NCBI GenBank assembly: GCA_934726055.1
Contig: CAKVCZ010000015.1
Span: 1 to 60,682 of the forward strand
Reading direction: 5' to 3'
DNA length: 60,682 nt
Source: an uncultured Candidatus Melainabacteria bacterium
GTDB lineage: Bacteria > Cyanobacteriota > Vampirovibrionia > Gastranaerophilales > Gastranaerophilaceae
Shown here: positions 25,227-32,707 of the stretch, in pieces
Layout: each line of letters opens with the position of its first letter
How positions within the stretch are numbered: the stretch's first letter is position 1
Notes under the pieces: model-generated
Told to the model about the DNA's origin: nothing
The model's input: only the letters and a program-made list of their open reading frames with translations
Databases searched by the model: none
Program-made: the position numbers and the translations under genes

Positions 25227-25799
25227 ATGAAATTACAAAAGAATAAACAAATTATTAGGGAAAAAAGTTCGACAAAGGTTAGTGAATTTCTTGATAAAAC
25301 AGGCTTACATAAAAAAGACTTTGCTGAAATGATAGGTGTAACCTTGTCTTACGTGTATAATTTAATAGATGAAACAATACCATTTTCAACAAGAGGTACA
25401 ACATTAGAAAGAATCGCAACTGTCATGGAAATTGAGCCTGAAGAATTTGATGAATACAGAATTCCTCAAGAACCAATAATGATAGATGATTCTATCGAAT
25501 TTTTAAAAGATAAATTAAAAGAAAAAGGATTAAGTGTAGTAAACTTTTTAAAATCATTTCCCAGAAAGAAAAGACTCGATACAGTTGACATTCTAAGAGG
25601 AGCTTTGCCATTACCAATTGATTTTAAGGAATTAACACTCATAGGACAAGTACTGGATTTAACAAATGATGAAATTTACCCAATTTGGGAAAATCGAGTT
25701 AAACAAGTTCTTGAAGCAGGCGGAATGAATATATATTCAAATGCAGCATTAGTAAATTCTATGTTTGATTGTGCAAAAAACTATATTGAGCTAAAGTAA
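25227..25799 (+). CDS. XRE-family helix-turn-helix regulator
   Basis: A 190-residue DNA-binding protein. The first HTH lies at about 18-60 (VSEFLDKTGLHKKDFAEMIGVTLSYVYNLI), with EEFDEYRI following, as in Cro/C1-type domains. A second related segment (about 90-160, EKGLSVVNFLKSFPRKKR then LTLIGQVLDLTNDEIYPIW) may be a second, degenerate HTH unit. RBS AGGGGAGA. It is divergent from pth and ends at a terminator. No effector domain is seen, so it may be a housekeeping regulator with DNA as its only ligand. Confidence 0.8.
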   Translation: MKLQKNKQIIREKSSTKVSEFLDKTGLHKKDFAEMIGVTLSYVYNLIDETIPFSTRGTTLERIATVMEIEPEEFDEYRIPQEPIMIDDSIEFLKDKLKEKGLSVVNFLKSFPRKKRLDTVDILRGALPLPIDFKELTLIGQVLDLTNDEIYPIWENRVKQVLEAGGMNIYSNAALVNSMFDCAKNYIELK

Positions 25800-25816
25800 A
25801 TTTAGCGAAACTATTG

Positions 25817-25853
25817 AAAAATAAAGACAGATGAGAATTTGTCTTTATTTTTC
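25817..25853 (+). terminator. Terminator after XRE gene
   Basis: AAATAAAGAC (25819-25828) and GTCTTTATTT (25841-25850) with flanking A- and T-runs. Confidence 0.75.
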
Positions 25854-25875
25854 TTTAAATTTTTAAAATTTTTAG

Positions 25876-25904
25876 TTGACAATCAGTTTTTTTCTTGCTA
25901 AATT
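25876..25904 (+). promoter_or_regulatory. Near-consensus sigma-70 promoter for the RNA/tRNA-Lys unit
   Basis: Perfect TTGACA (25876-25881), 17-nt spacer, TAAATT (25899-25904). It is one of the strongest promoters in the window and predicts a start around 25910, just at the structured RNA. Confidence 0.75.
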
Positions 25905-25908
25905 AAAT

Positions 25909-26009
25909 GTACACCAAATCGAAAGATTTGTACTTGATTATTCGGTAGTTCTTTAGGTAGAACTCGACTGAAAGGTGAATAGGGAAATGTTTCACCCCCG
26001 AGTAGCAAG
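25909..26009 (+). ncRNA. Unrecognised structured RNA upstream of tRNA-Lys
   Basis: Four helices can be drawn by eye. Hairpin P0: GTAC (25909-25912), ACC bulge, AAATC-GAAA-GATTT, GTAC (25930-25933), with a GNRA tetraloop. P1: TATTCGG (25939-25945) with CCGAGTA (25998-26004), extended by CTTG/CAAG (25933-25936, 26006-26009). P2: AGTTCT (25947-25952), loop TTAGGT, AGAACT (25959-25964). P3: GGTGAA (25974-25979), 11-nt loop, TTCACC (25991-25996). No long open frame. It lies between a consensus promoter and tRNA-Lys with no terminator in between, so it is either the 5' leader of the tRNA precursor or a processed RNA. I do not recognise a known riboswitch or ncRNA family. Confidence 0.6.
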
Positions 26010-26030
26010 GTAAACTGAATTAAAAAGTGA

Positions 26031-26106
26031 GCGCATGTAGCTCAGCAGGTAGAGCACTCCCCTTTTAAGGGATAGGTCGCGCGTTCGAATCGCGCCATGC
26101 GCACCA
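26031..26106 (+). tRNA. tRNA-Lys (anticodon TTT)
   Basis: 76 nt including encoded CCA. Acceptor GCGCATG/CATGCGC, D arm GCTC-AGCAGGTA-GAGC, anticodon loop CTTTTAA with TTT at 34-36, T arm GCGCG-TTCGAAT-CGCGC, discriminator A. The first anticodon-stem pair (C-T) is mismatched; all other stems are perfect. Confidence 0.97.
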
Positions 26107-26112
26107 CTTTTA

Positions 26113-26150
26113 AAAAAATAAAGGCTCGCGTCAGGGGCCTTTTTATTTTT
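26113..26150 (+). terminator. Terminator after tRNA-Lys
   Basis: AAAAATAAAGGC (26113-26124) and GGCCTTTTTATTTTT (26136-26150) form a long AT-rich stem with one bulge, ending in T-rich sequence. It closes the RNA/tRNA unit that starts at 25876. Confidence 0.75.
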
Positions 26151-26206
26151 GTAAAATTATAATCCAACAAAATAAACTATTTAGTTTGTAGAATAAAAGA
26201 AAAAGT

Positions 26207-27211
26207 ATGAATAATAATCAAAAAAACTTCTATACCATATTTTTATTTTCACTTATTACAATTTGTTCTTTTACAATTGTACAAGTAGGAAATCCGTTTA
26301 AAACAGACAACAGCACCCTTGCTTACGAAACAGATGAGGCAACACTTGTAACAGAAGAAAAAGATCAAACTAATAATAACAACGGAGAAAATAGCAATAC
26401 CTCCTCAACAACAGGCACAAAATCAAATAAACTGATATTTGACAATTCGTATAAAGATATTCTGGTAAATAGACCTACAAATTTGAGTTACAAATCAAAA
26501 AAATATGTATATGACACTCGTAAAAAATATGTAATGGAATCAATATTTGCAAAAAACGGATATGAACCGTCTGAAGAAGTTTTTGGTTCAATTGAAAGCG
26601 GAAAGCCTTGGATAGAAAATAATCAGTGTAAAATGCACGGAGAACCATCTTGGAAAGTAAAAGGTCCGTCCGAAGAAACAAGATTTATTAACAATCCTGC
26701 AATGCTTGTTGCAATAGAGTTTCCGTTTTCTATATCGAATTATCCTAATGAAGAATACTGCCAAAAACCTGTTAATAACCTTGAACCTGCAAGCATTAAG
26801 TATTCAAAAGAAAAAAATGAAATTGTTGTAATATACGATTGGCTACCATACACAACATACAATAATAACACTTTTTACACATTCAACGGACTTAATGCAA
26901 GAGATTTGGGATATAAATACGCATATATAGAAAAAAGCAAATCTACGTACATTCCCGATTTTATGTCAAGTGTCAATATGGCAAATAACGTCATTGAATT
27001 TGTTAATTATATCCACGTAGGCGGCTCTTGTGGTATTGAGGGTGGATGTAACAACGGTTCACCAAGACAATCTTATTTGGAATTTAAAGAAAACTTTCGA
27101 GAATACAAATACAGAAACAAAGAAATTTATATAAAACTTTGGAAAAATAAACCAAAATCAGCTGATGACGTACCTGATATTGTTGAACGAATAATCTTCA
27201 GGTGGTCATAG
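26207..27211 (+). CDS. Unrecognised membrane-anchored or exported protein
   Basis: A 334-residue protein with a hydrophobic N-terminal helix (10-28, FYTIFLFSLITICSFTIVQ) that acts as signal peptide or anchor, followed by an Asn/Thr/Ser-rich spacer (about 48-72) and a globular region with aromatic residues and four cysteines (for example CKMHG, EYCQKP, GGSCGIEGGC). The cysteines suit disulfide bonding outside the cytoplasm. No family recognised. It begins the accessory stretch that also contains the hairpin-regulated peptide and pilin-like gene. TAGAAT lies 12 nt before the ATG. Confidence 0.65.
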   Translation: MNNNQKNFYTIFLFSLITICSFTIVQVGNPFKTDNSTLAYETDEATLVTEEKDQTNNNNGENSNTSSTTGTKSNKLIFDNSYKDILVNRPTNLSYKSKKYVYDTRKKYVMESIFAKNGYEPSEEVFGSIESGKPWIENNQCKMHGEPSWKVKGPSEETRFINNPAMLVAIEFPFSISNYPNEEYCQKPVNNLEPASIKYSKEKNEIVVIYDWLPYTTYNNNTFYTFNGLNARDLGYKYAYIEKSKSTYIPDFMSSVNMANNVIEFVNYIHVGGSCGIEGGCNNGSPRQSYLEFKENFREYKYRNKEIYIKLWKNKPKSADDVPDIVERIIFRWS

Positions 27212-27217
27212 AGTTCA

Positions 27218-27267
27218 CATGACAGAAAAGAAATAGTTTATCCTCTTTATAAACGATTTATGTCATG
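27218..27267 (+). promoter_or_regulatory. Two-part stem-loop in leader of small gene
   Basis: Outer arms CATGACA (27218-27224) and TGTCATG (27261-27267), inner arms GTTTAT (27236-27241) and ATAAAC (27249-27254). It directly follows the preceding stop and precedes the start-codon hairpin. Confidence 0.55.
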
Positions 27268-27285
27268 CGAAAAATGGCTAACATG

Positions 27286-27310
27286 CATGCTGTAAGGGGG
27301 ATACAGCATG
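27286..27310 (+). promoter_or_regulatory. Start-codon hairpin with Shine-Dalgarno in the loop
   Basis: Perfect 9-bp arms CATGCTGTA (27286-27294) and TACAGCATG (27302-27310), with loop AGGGGGA. The AGGGGG ribosome-binding site is in the loop, while the ATG of the next gene (27308-27310) is base-paired at the end of the stem. Such placement should restrain initiation until the stem melts or is opened by a protein, RNA or ribosome movement from upstream. Confidence 0.7.
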
Positions 27311-27556
27311 GATAAAGAATTAAAAAAACTACAAGAAAACATTGAATCATTAACAAGTGATATATACTTTTATGATATGCAGAATTTGTTTATAACAAAT
27401 TTGCAAAAAACATCTCCTGAAGTTGAAGAGGCAATGGATGGCGATACTTTTGGTTCAATTTTGGAAAGTAACAGAATAATGAAAGAAAAATTGAACCAAA
27501 AACTAGCTGCCTTAAAAATTGAATTAAATAATCTTACAAATCAAAAAGCATCGTAA
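27308..27556 (+). CDS. Small coiled-coil protein, 82 residues
   Basis: Unrecognised. Charged helices at 1-20 (MDKELKKLQENIESLTSDIY) and 50-82 (a run of leucine heptads: MKEKLNQKLAALKIELNNL) suggest a helical hairpin or coiled coil; no signal peptide. The ribosome-binding site AGGGGG and the start codon lie in a perfect hairpin. It is separated by 96 nt from the preceding exported protein and faces the pilin-like gene with 12 nt between their ends. No function can be assigned. Confidence 0.65.
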   Translation: MDKELKKLQENIESLTSDIYFYDMQNLFITNLQKTSPEVEEAMDGDTFGSILESNRIMKEKLNQKLAALKIELNNLTNQKAS

Positions 27557-27568
27557 GAAAATATAAAA

Positions 27569-28333
27569 CTACTTGCAACTAGGACTAGACCAGGATAACT
27601 CTTTGCCGTTAGGACATTTTCCATCCTCATCAATTTTTAAAAAGTCCAAATTCCCATTTTGTATAATCCAATATGTCGGAGCATAACTAACTGCGTCAGG
27701 AGAATCACAACTAGAAAGCTTATCCTCGCCTGCTCTTGAACAGTAGTCTTTTTCCGGAATTATTCCAATATTTGTTATATCAAACCCTAGACCATTACCA
27801 TGAGAAAGACTATCCAAATCTTTATCATATATCTCTAAACTACCTATATACATGCAATTATCACAACTAGAACAATTATCATAAGGAGTGATCTCGATGG
27901 AAAGATACTTAATTTCGACACCACTAGCAAGTGTAAAATTACAATAACCTCTAACACAATTAACATTTTTAGATAATTTCATAAATTCTGTTAGTCGTTC
28001 TGCAAAACGATTACTCATTTTTTCAACATCATTACCATCATTAACAAACCAAGTTTCAAGTTGTCCATATACCGCTGTTGCTCTATCTAATGCTTGCACT
28101 AATTCAACATAAGTTTTTTTAATCTTTGTAACTTTTTCCATACCTCTGGTAGAACTATTTAAATTAGGTATCGTTAATGCAGCAACAACACCTATAATCC
28201 CCATTACAATTAAGGTTTCAGCTAGAGTAAATGCTAATATTTTCTTTGTGTTTTTTAGAAAAGAGCCAAAATCACGAGAATTCTTGCTATTACTGGATTC
28301 TACTTCCAGCCCTAGCTGTATTCCTTTATTCAT
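27569..28333 (-). CDS. Type IV pilin-like protein (prepilin N-terminal methylation domain)
   Basis: A 254-residue pseudopilin/pilin. Leader of 34 residues, then mature FTLAETLIV with Glu at +5 (E39) and a single hydrophobic helix (35-58, ending TIPNL). The residue before the cleavage site is Ala instead of the usual Gly. The C-terminal globular domain (about 70-254) has several Cys (VNCVRGYC, CSSCDNC, final SCK). RBS AAAGGAG. The conserved block NLNSSTRGMEKVTKIKKTY recurs in the truncated paralogue at 59872-60540. Such genes are numerous in Gastranaerophilales by family knowledge. It is probably an assembled or secreted surface protein; a type II secretion pseudopilin is an alternative. Confidence 0.85.
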   Translation of the reverse strand: MNKGIQLGLEVESSNSKNSRDFGSFLKNTKKILAFTLAETLIVMGIIGVVAALTIPNLNSSTRGMEKVTKIKKTYVELVQALDRATAVYGQLETWFVNDGNDVEKMSNRFAERLTEFMKLSKNVNCVRGYCNFTLASGVEIKYLSIEITPYDNCSSCDNCMYIGSLEIYDKDLDSLSHGNGLGFDITNIGIIPEKDYCSRAGEDKLSSCDSPDAVSYAPTYWIIQNGNLDFLKIDEDGKCPNGKELSWSSPSCK

Positions 28334-28372
28334 AAGTGTTTACTCCTTTCTATCTTATTACGTAATAATTAT

Positions 28373-28440
28373 ATACCCAAATTCCATGCTTTGCAAACAC
28401 TTTTTTATTTATTATTAAATTTATTATTATAATTATTACA
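28373..28440. repeat. Repeat segment upstream of pilin-like gene (block B, part 1)
   Basis: 28373-28400 is identical to window positions 1-28, followed by an AT-rich spacer ending TAATTATTACAG that matches the end of the window at about 60567-60574. Its TTTGCAAACAC end is the sequence joined to the truncated pilin at 60540. Confidence 0.85.
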
Positions 28441-28677
28441 GTCATTAACGTAGTGAACAGTCAATGTAAGTGAGCGATTTTTGGGTAGAGTGAAACTCGT
28501 AAGAGCAAATAGCCGTTTTTGAGTGCTAAATTTGCATCTAGCAAATTGAACGAAAAATAAGGCTATGCTCACCCCAAAAATCAAGACAACAACAAGTGTC
28601 AGCTTGTTTTACATTTTGAAAGTTGCTGACACTATGGTTGAACGTTACAATTGACTAGTGAACGAAGTTCGGACTGG
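28439..28677. mobile_element. Foldable MITE-like element with imperfect terminal inverted repeats
   Basis: About 239 bp with imperfect inverted ends: CAGTCATTAACGTAGTGAAC... and ...GTGAACGAAGTTCGGACTG. Nested inside: AGTCAATGTAA / TTACAATTGACT; a 107-bp unit with ends GATTTTTGGG (28476-28485) and CCCAAAAATC (28573-28582) holding ATAGCC/GGCTAT arms, a GAGT-gaa-ACTC hairpin and AATTTGC-atcta-GCAAATT; and a hairpin GTGTCAGC (28596-28603) / GCTGACAC (28625-28632). No coding frame. At the window end the left margin (CAGTCCTTAACGGAGTGA) is present but the interior is missing, so this is an insertion relative to that locus or a deletion there. A transposase was not seen. Confidence 0.55.
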
Positions 28678-28685
28678 GTTTTTAT

Positions 28686-28905
28686 GGAACTTTTTCTAAA
28701 AAAGTTCCCCTGCACGGAGTGCGTTTCTGACTAAGATAAAGATAAATTCAAAAAATTTTTGTAAAACTTTCACGTCAAAAGTTCCTCCGCCTGAAAGGCT
28801 ATTCTGACTAAATTGAAAATAATCTTTGATTATTGAATAGATTCTGAAACAAGTTCAGAATGACATGGTGAAGGCTTTGGGAACCTTTTGACAACAAAAG
28901 GTTTG
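28686..28905. repeat. Dispersed-repeat block B, part 2
   Basis: Contains the GGAACTTTTT-cta-AAAAAGTTCC hairpin with GCACGGAGTGC (28690-28735), an inverted copy of 86-137, then the shared segment CTGACTAAATTGAAAATAA (about 28805-28823) and the ATTCTGAA-n5-TTCAGAAT palindrome (28841-28861), followed by GACATGGTGAAGGCTTTGGG and CCTTTTGACAACAAAAGG. Same module order as 137-250 and 60600-60682. No gene in 28334-28915. Confidence 0.85.
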
Positions 28906-28915
28906 TTAGATTAAT

Positions 28916-30097
28916 TTATATATCAAAAGGATCTTCAGGTTTGTAGAAGTTTCTTTTTCTTTTTAGGTTTTCATTTTTCTTTTTAACTTTATCAGGTAGT
29001 TTTTGATATGCGTTATCAACAGAAATTTTAGCCAATGTTGTTTTATTTCTTCTATCACAGAAAGATAGCCAAAAACTTCTATTTATATTATCAACAGTAA
29101 AAGAAATTCTACCTGCAACTCTATCACCCGGTTTTATTTGTTTAAACATTAAATTTGTATCCCCAAAAATTGACGGATGAAATGCATTGTTATAATCATT
29201 TACTAAAGTCAAATCCATGCCTGCAAGGGTGATTTTTGTCATATTAGTAATAGATAAAGTCAGCGTTATAGTATTAGGCTCACCAAAAGGATCCTTTTCA
29301 TGAACAACATTCGTTATTTTTACATCCAGCCCGGGATAACTTATTTCATGCTGTTTTAAGGCAGTATTTTTATAAACAGGTAACGGAACTTTTGTGTTAA
29401 TCTTAACTCTAATTTCATCACCCGGAGAAATTAAAACATCTTTACCTTTTCGCCATAAAGACATTCCTAAACCAATTGCCCCACCAACCGCAGCACCACC
29501 CATAACAGTGTACCCATGAGAAGCAACTGCAGCTTCAAGACCTAATGTATTTAAAGCAACAAAACCTCCTACAACACCACCAACAGCAGTATAACCGACA
29601 TCTGTTGCAATAATTTTTCCTGCTTCAACTATCGGATGCAAATTTGTTGACATTTTACCTTCAATTGGAATTTCCCTGCCATCAGGAGTAACAAGATAGT
29701 CAAAATCAAGCGATATATGGCCGTTACGACCAAGTCTTTTTGCTTCTGATTGAGATTTTATAACCCCATGAGCAATAGTTCCTCGGGGAATAATTACACC
29801 TGAATCTCCGGATACATCACTCACCACTTCTGCAAAAAACTCATCGCCTTCAATTGAAAAATTTCCGTCAATAACCTGCGATACTGTCATTTTTATAACA
29901 TCTTTTGAATCCAGAATATCAACTTGACCGGTAAATAATTCCGATTGATCCATATTTTTAATATCATTTTTTTCGGCATGACCTTGCAGAGCATCTGCAT
30001 AAGCAATTGATGAACTTAAAAAATACAACAATATTAAAATTTCTGTGACAATCTTTTTATACACTAACATATTAAATATTATAACCATTTTTTTCAA
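28916..30097 (-). CDS. Exported protein with glycine-zipper segment, function unknown
   Basis: A 393-residue protein with a signal peptide (cleavage near residue 34). Its first domain (about 50-160, KDVIKMTVSQVIDGNFSIEGDEFFAEV, then RGTIAHGVIKSQSEAKRLGRNGHISLDFDYLVTPDGREIPIEG) resembles the TrbI/VirB10-type or TraB-like beta barrel region. A Gly-rich hydrophobic zipper follows (about 175-215: GGVVGGF, GGAAVGGAIGLG), then a DUF4352/TelA-like beta domain (about 250-370) and a basic tail. Location in the periplasm or outer membrane is inferred. It is divergent from nupC. The similarity to VirB10-like domains is by motif style only; the function is open. Confidence 0.65.
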   Translation of the reverse strand: MKKMVIIFNMLVYKKIVTEILILLYFLSSSIAYADALQGHAEKNDIKNMDQSELFTGQVDILDSKDVIKMTVSQVIDGNFSIEGDEFFAEVVSDVSGDSGVIIPRGTIAHGVIKSQSEAKRLGRNGHISLDFDYLVTPDGREIPIEGKMSTNLHPIVEAGKIIATDVGYTAVGGVVGGFVALNTLGLEAAVASHGYTVMGGAAVGGAIGLGMSLWRKGKDVLISPGDEIRVKINTKVPLPVYKNTALKQHEISYPGLDVKITNVVHEKDPFGEPNTITLTLSITNMTKITLAGMDLTLVNDYNNAFHPSIFGDTNLMFKQIKPGDRVAGRISFTVDNINRSFWLSFCDRRNKTTLAKISVDNAYQKLPDKVKKKNENLKRKRNFYKPEDPFDI

Positions 30098-30206
30098 AAT
30101 TATCTATTTGTAAACATTCATTGCAGGATGTTATATTTTTCTTAACATTAAAGATTTTAAAATGCGTTTTTAGTACAATGGTATTGTGAGTTATTAAGGA
30201 GATATC

Positions 30207-31481
30207 ATGGAAAAATTAGTAGGGATTATCGGAATTATTTTATTACTTTTAATAGCTTTTGCTCTATCAAACAATAAAAAAGCTATTAATTACAAGACAG
30301 TAGGTGTTGGTTTAGCACTACAAATCTTATTTGGCGTGTTTATATTCAAAGTGCCTATCGGACAAAAAATATTTTTATGGTTAGGTGCTGCAATTGTTAA
30401 ATTGCTTGAATTTGCAAACGTTGGTGGTAAATTTGTTTTCGGTCCGTTATTAGATGACAAACAAATGTTAAACGTATTCAATTCACCTGTTCCATTTTCA
30501 ATTCAATTAATTAGTGCAACCATATTCATGATGATGATTGTAAATATTCTTTACTACTACGGAATTATGCAACGTATTGTTACCGTTTTAGGTAAAGCAA
30601 TGAACAAAATAATGAAAGTAAGTGGTGCAGAAGCACTTTCAAACGTAGCAAGTGCTTTTGTAGGACAAGTTACTGCACAAATTATGATTAAGCCATATTT
30701 GGCAAAACTTACTCGCTCTGAATTACTTGCATCAATGGCAGGTTCAATGGCATGTACTTCAGGAGCCATGATGCCTGTATATGCAGTCATGGGTATTCCT
30801 ATTGTATATGTTTTAGCTTCAGCAATTATGGCAATTCCGGGAGCTCTTGTTATGACAAAACTTGTTTATCCTGAAACAGGTGAACCTGAAACTATGGAAA
30901 ACATCAAATTAAGTCGTAGAAAAACTCACTCAAACGTGTTTGATGCAATTGCATCAGGTGCATCTGAAGGTATGATGGTATCTTTAAATGTAATAGCTAT
31001 GTTACTTGCTATCGTTGCATTAATCACATTTATTGATTACGTTTTAGCTGCAGGCGGTAACATTATTTACAACCTATTCCACTTAACAGGTCCTGTACTA
31101 GGTTTCGATTTACAAGCATTATCGTTAAAAATGATTTTAGGTAAATTTTTCGCATTATTTGCTCTAATTATGGGAACACCTGTTCAAGATATATTTAATG
31201 TTGGTGGCGTTATCGGTTTAAAAATCGTTTCAAACGAAGTTTATGGCTACACTGACTTAATCGCAATCAAAGATATTATCTCAAATAAAGCATTTATTAT
31301 TACATCATTTGCAATTTGTTCATTTGGTAATTTTGGTTCAATTGCAACTCAAATCGGTGCTATCGGAGGACTTGCACCAAATCAAAGAAAAAATATTGCA
31401 AGACTTGGTATGAGAGCATTGATTTGCGGTACTCTAACTTGCTTTATGTCTGCTTGTATTGCAGGATTATTAGTTGGTTAA
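30207..31481 (+). CDS. nupC: Concentrative nucleoside transporter (NupC/CNT family)
   Basis: Inner-membrane importer of nucleosides coupled to H+ or Na+. The 424-residue protein has the CNT order of about eight to ten helices, with GQKIFLWLGAAIVKLLEFAN...GGKFVFGPL, the QxxxPE-like region replaced by TAQIMIKPYLAKLTRSELLASMAGSMA, and the C-terminal FGNFGSIATQIGAIGGLAPNQR. RBS AAGGAGATATC. It ends at a strong terminator. Salvage of nucleosides fits a host-associated lifestyle (inference). Confidence 0.93.
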   Translation: MEKLVGIIGIILLLLIAFALSNNKKAINYKTVGVGLALQILFGVFIFKVPIGQKIFLWLGAAIVKLLEFANVGGKFVFGPLLDDKQMLNVFNSPVPFSIQLISATIFMMMIVNILYYYGIMQRIVTVLGKAMNKIMKVSGAEALSNVASAFVGQVTAQIMIKPYLAKLTRSELLASMAGSMACTSGAMMPVYAVMGIPIVYVLASAIMAIPGALVMTKLVYPETGEPETMENIKLSRRKTHSNVFDAIASGASEGMMVSLNVIAMLLAIVALITFIDYVLAAGGNIIYNLFHLTGPVLGFDLQALSLKMILGKFFALFALIMGTPVQDIFNVGGVIGLKIVSNEVYGYTDLIAIKDIISNKAFIITSFAICSFGNFGSIATQIGAIGGLAPNQRKNIARLGMRALICGTLTCFMSACIAGLLVG

Positions 31482-31502
31482 TTAAAATTACAATGCATAG
31501 AT

Positions 31503-31536
31503 AAAAGCCTTTACTTTATAAAAGTAAAGGCTTTTT
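31503..31536. terminator. Bidirectional terminator after nupC
   Basis: AAAAGCCTTTACTTT (31503-31517), loop TATA, AAAGTAAAGGCTTTT; symmetric and used by nupC and by the convergent 52-codon gene. Confidence 0.9.
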
Positions 31537-31560
31537 ATATTACATAACATTCCATCCAAA

Positions 31561-31719
31561 TTATGCGTTAAATGAAGCTTCAGTACCTGATGAATTACCG
31601 CCAAAGTTATCAAAAACAGAATTTATAAAAGCAACCTGTGGTTGTTCTTCATGTTTAACTTTTTTATGATCTTCAAAAGGGTTGATAGCACTAATTGCAT
31701 TTACTGATTGTCCAAACAT
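31561..31719 (-). CDS. Small orphan protein, 52 residues
   Basis: A short gene with a textbook ribosome-binding site (TTGGAGGATTAAAA before ATG 31719) and its own downstream terminator. The peptide starts MFGQSVNAISAINPFEDH, has a charged centre (KKVKHEEQP) and ends FGGNSSGTEASFNA. No membrane helix or signal peptide. Composition at the ends (Asn, Ser, Gly, Phe) and an NPF motif recall the ETAG protein (SSNPFANE), but the similarity is too short to claim kinship. No function is proposed. The neighbouring gaps hold only terminators. Confidence 0.65.
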   Translation of the reverse strand: MFGQSVNAISAINPFEDHKKVKHEEQPQVAFINSVFDNFGGNSSGTEASFNA

Positions 31720-31825
31720 TTTTAATCCTCCAAGTGTTTAAAATAAATATCTCTTACTCTTATGTAAAGAATTTTTCTTTTAAAAAATTGCCTAATTGAT
31801 TCTTTAATATTAAGATTTGTAACAT

Positions 31826-31861
31826 AAAAGAGAAACTTCCACATTGGAAACTTCTCTTTTA
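31826..31861. terminator. Terminator of the lptB-lptF/G-glycosidase operon
   Basis: AAAAGAGAAACTTCC (31826-31840), loop ACATT, GGAAACTTCTCTTTT (31846-31860). It ends the minus-strand operon; T-rich on both sides. Confidence 0.85.
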
Positions 31862-31886
31862 TTATTATTAATAAGATACTCTTTAA

Positions 31887-32687
31887 TTATTTAACTATCA
31901 TGAAAGATTTTAATCGGCGCCCTGTATCTTCACCTACGGACTGCGTTGATGTTACATTTATTTTTTTATAATTTAAAGATGTAGAACTGCCACCATCAAA
32001 AGCCATAGCAGATTCAAAACCTAAACTTTTACATAAATTTCTGACTTCAAATATATTCTTTGGATTCTTATTTGTTACTATCAATATATGAACTTCATCA
32101 TTTTTTAATCCGATTACTGTTCTCGCAGTTCTATCAAGAACAGAAGCAGATTGTCGAATAATATTACCCTCTTCATTTTTTAGAATAAAAAATTCTTCTT
32201 CTAATCTTAATTCAGGTAACAGTTGAGGTCCTCCCTGAGCAGAGGTAATAACGTTACAAGAAAAATCAACAGGAACGTTATGTGGAACTATTGAATATTT
32301 TAGTTTTCTATTACACTCGGTTATTCTAAATTCTGTTCTATTTAAAATTTTTTGCATATTTTCTCTTAAAACTGGATTCATCATTAAATTTTCGTTGGTC
32401 ATAGGATCTTCTACAACCTGACCTCCTGAAACAATATAAGAGATTGTTTTTGCATTTTTGGGATCAAAAAAACCTGTATTAATAGTTAATTTAGACCTGT
32501 ACTTTTTATGAATTTCTTTATTTGTAACTAATTCATCTGAAGATACAAATTTTATCTTCTTTTTCATTGTTTTACCACTCAATTTTATGTGATAAATTCC
32601 ATCATTATATTGAACTTCTATATTTTTTGCATTCGCACTTATATTACTAAATAATATAATTATAAGTAGTACAATTAATTTTTTCAT
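31887..32687 (-). CDS. Exported phosphodiester glycosidase (NAGPA domain)
   Basis: Periplasmic enzyme of the family that includes human uncovering enzyme (NAGPA) and bacterial DUF2233 proteins, which cleave sugar-phosphodiester bonds. The 266-residue protein has a signal peptide (1-20), NTGFFDP in the first half, then a long insertion with DLS, TARTVIGL, and the hallmark AFDGGSSTSLNY followed by GRRLKSF near the C-terminus. It is the last gene in the run lptB-lptF/G, 20 nt away, suggesting action on envelope glycan phosphodiesters; that link is inference. Confidence 0.85.
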   Translation of the reverse strand: MKKLIVLLIIILFSNISANAKNIEVQYNDGIYHIKLSGKTMKKKIKFVSSDELVTNKEIHKKYRSKLTINTGFFDPKNAKTISYIVSGGQVVEDPMTNENLMMNPVLRENMQKILNRTEFRITECNRKLKYSIVPHNVPVDFSCNVITSAQGGPQLLPELRLEEEFFILKNEEGNIIRQSASVLDRTARTVIGLKNDEVHILIVTNKNPKNIFEVRNLCKSLGFESAMAFDGGSSTSLNYKKINVTSTQSVGEDTGRRLKSFMIVK

Positions 32688-32707
32688 ACATCAAATATTC
32701 CTATAAA

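Noticed and set aside
25909..26009. Degenerate second tRNA or known riboswitch
   Set aside because: One arm resembles a D arm (AGTTC-TTTAGGTA-GAACT) and the outer stem a short acceptor, but there is no anticodon arm or T arm, and no TPP, SAM, glycine, lysine, purine or cobalamin core sequence was found.
28373..28915. CRISPR array
   Set aside because: Repeats are dispersed, of different lengths and partly inverted; there is no regular spacing of unique spacers and no cas gene.
28916..30097. VirB10/TrbI protein of a conjugation system
   Set aside because: The beta-domain text is reminiscent, but no other type IV secretion gene (VirB4, VirD4, VirB9) is near, and the glycine zipper and C-terminal domain differ.
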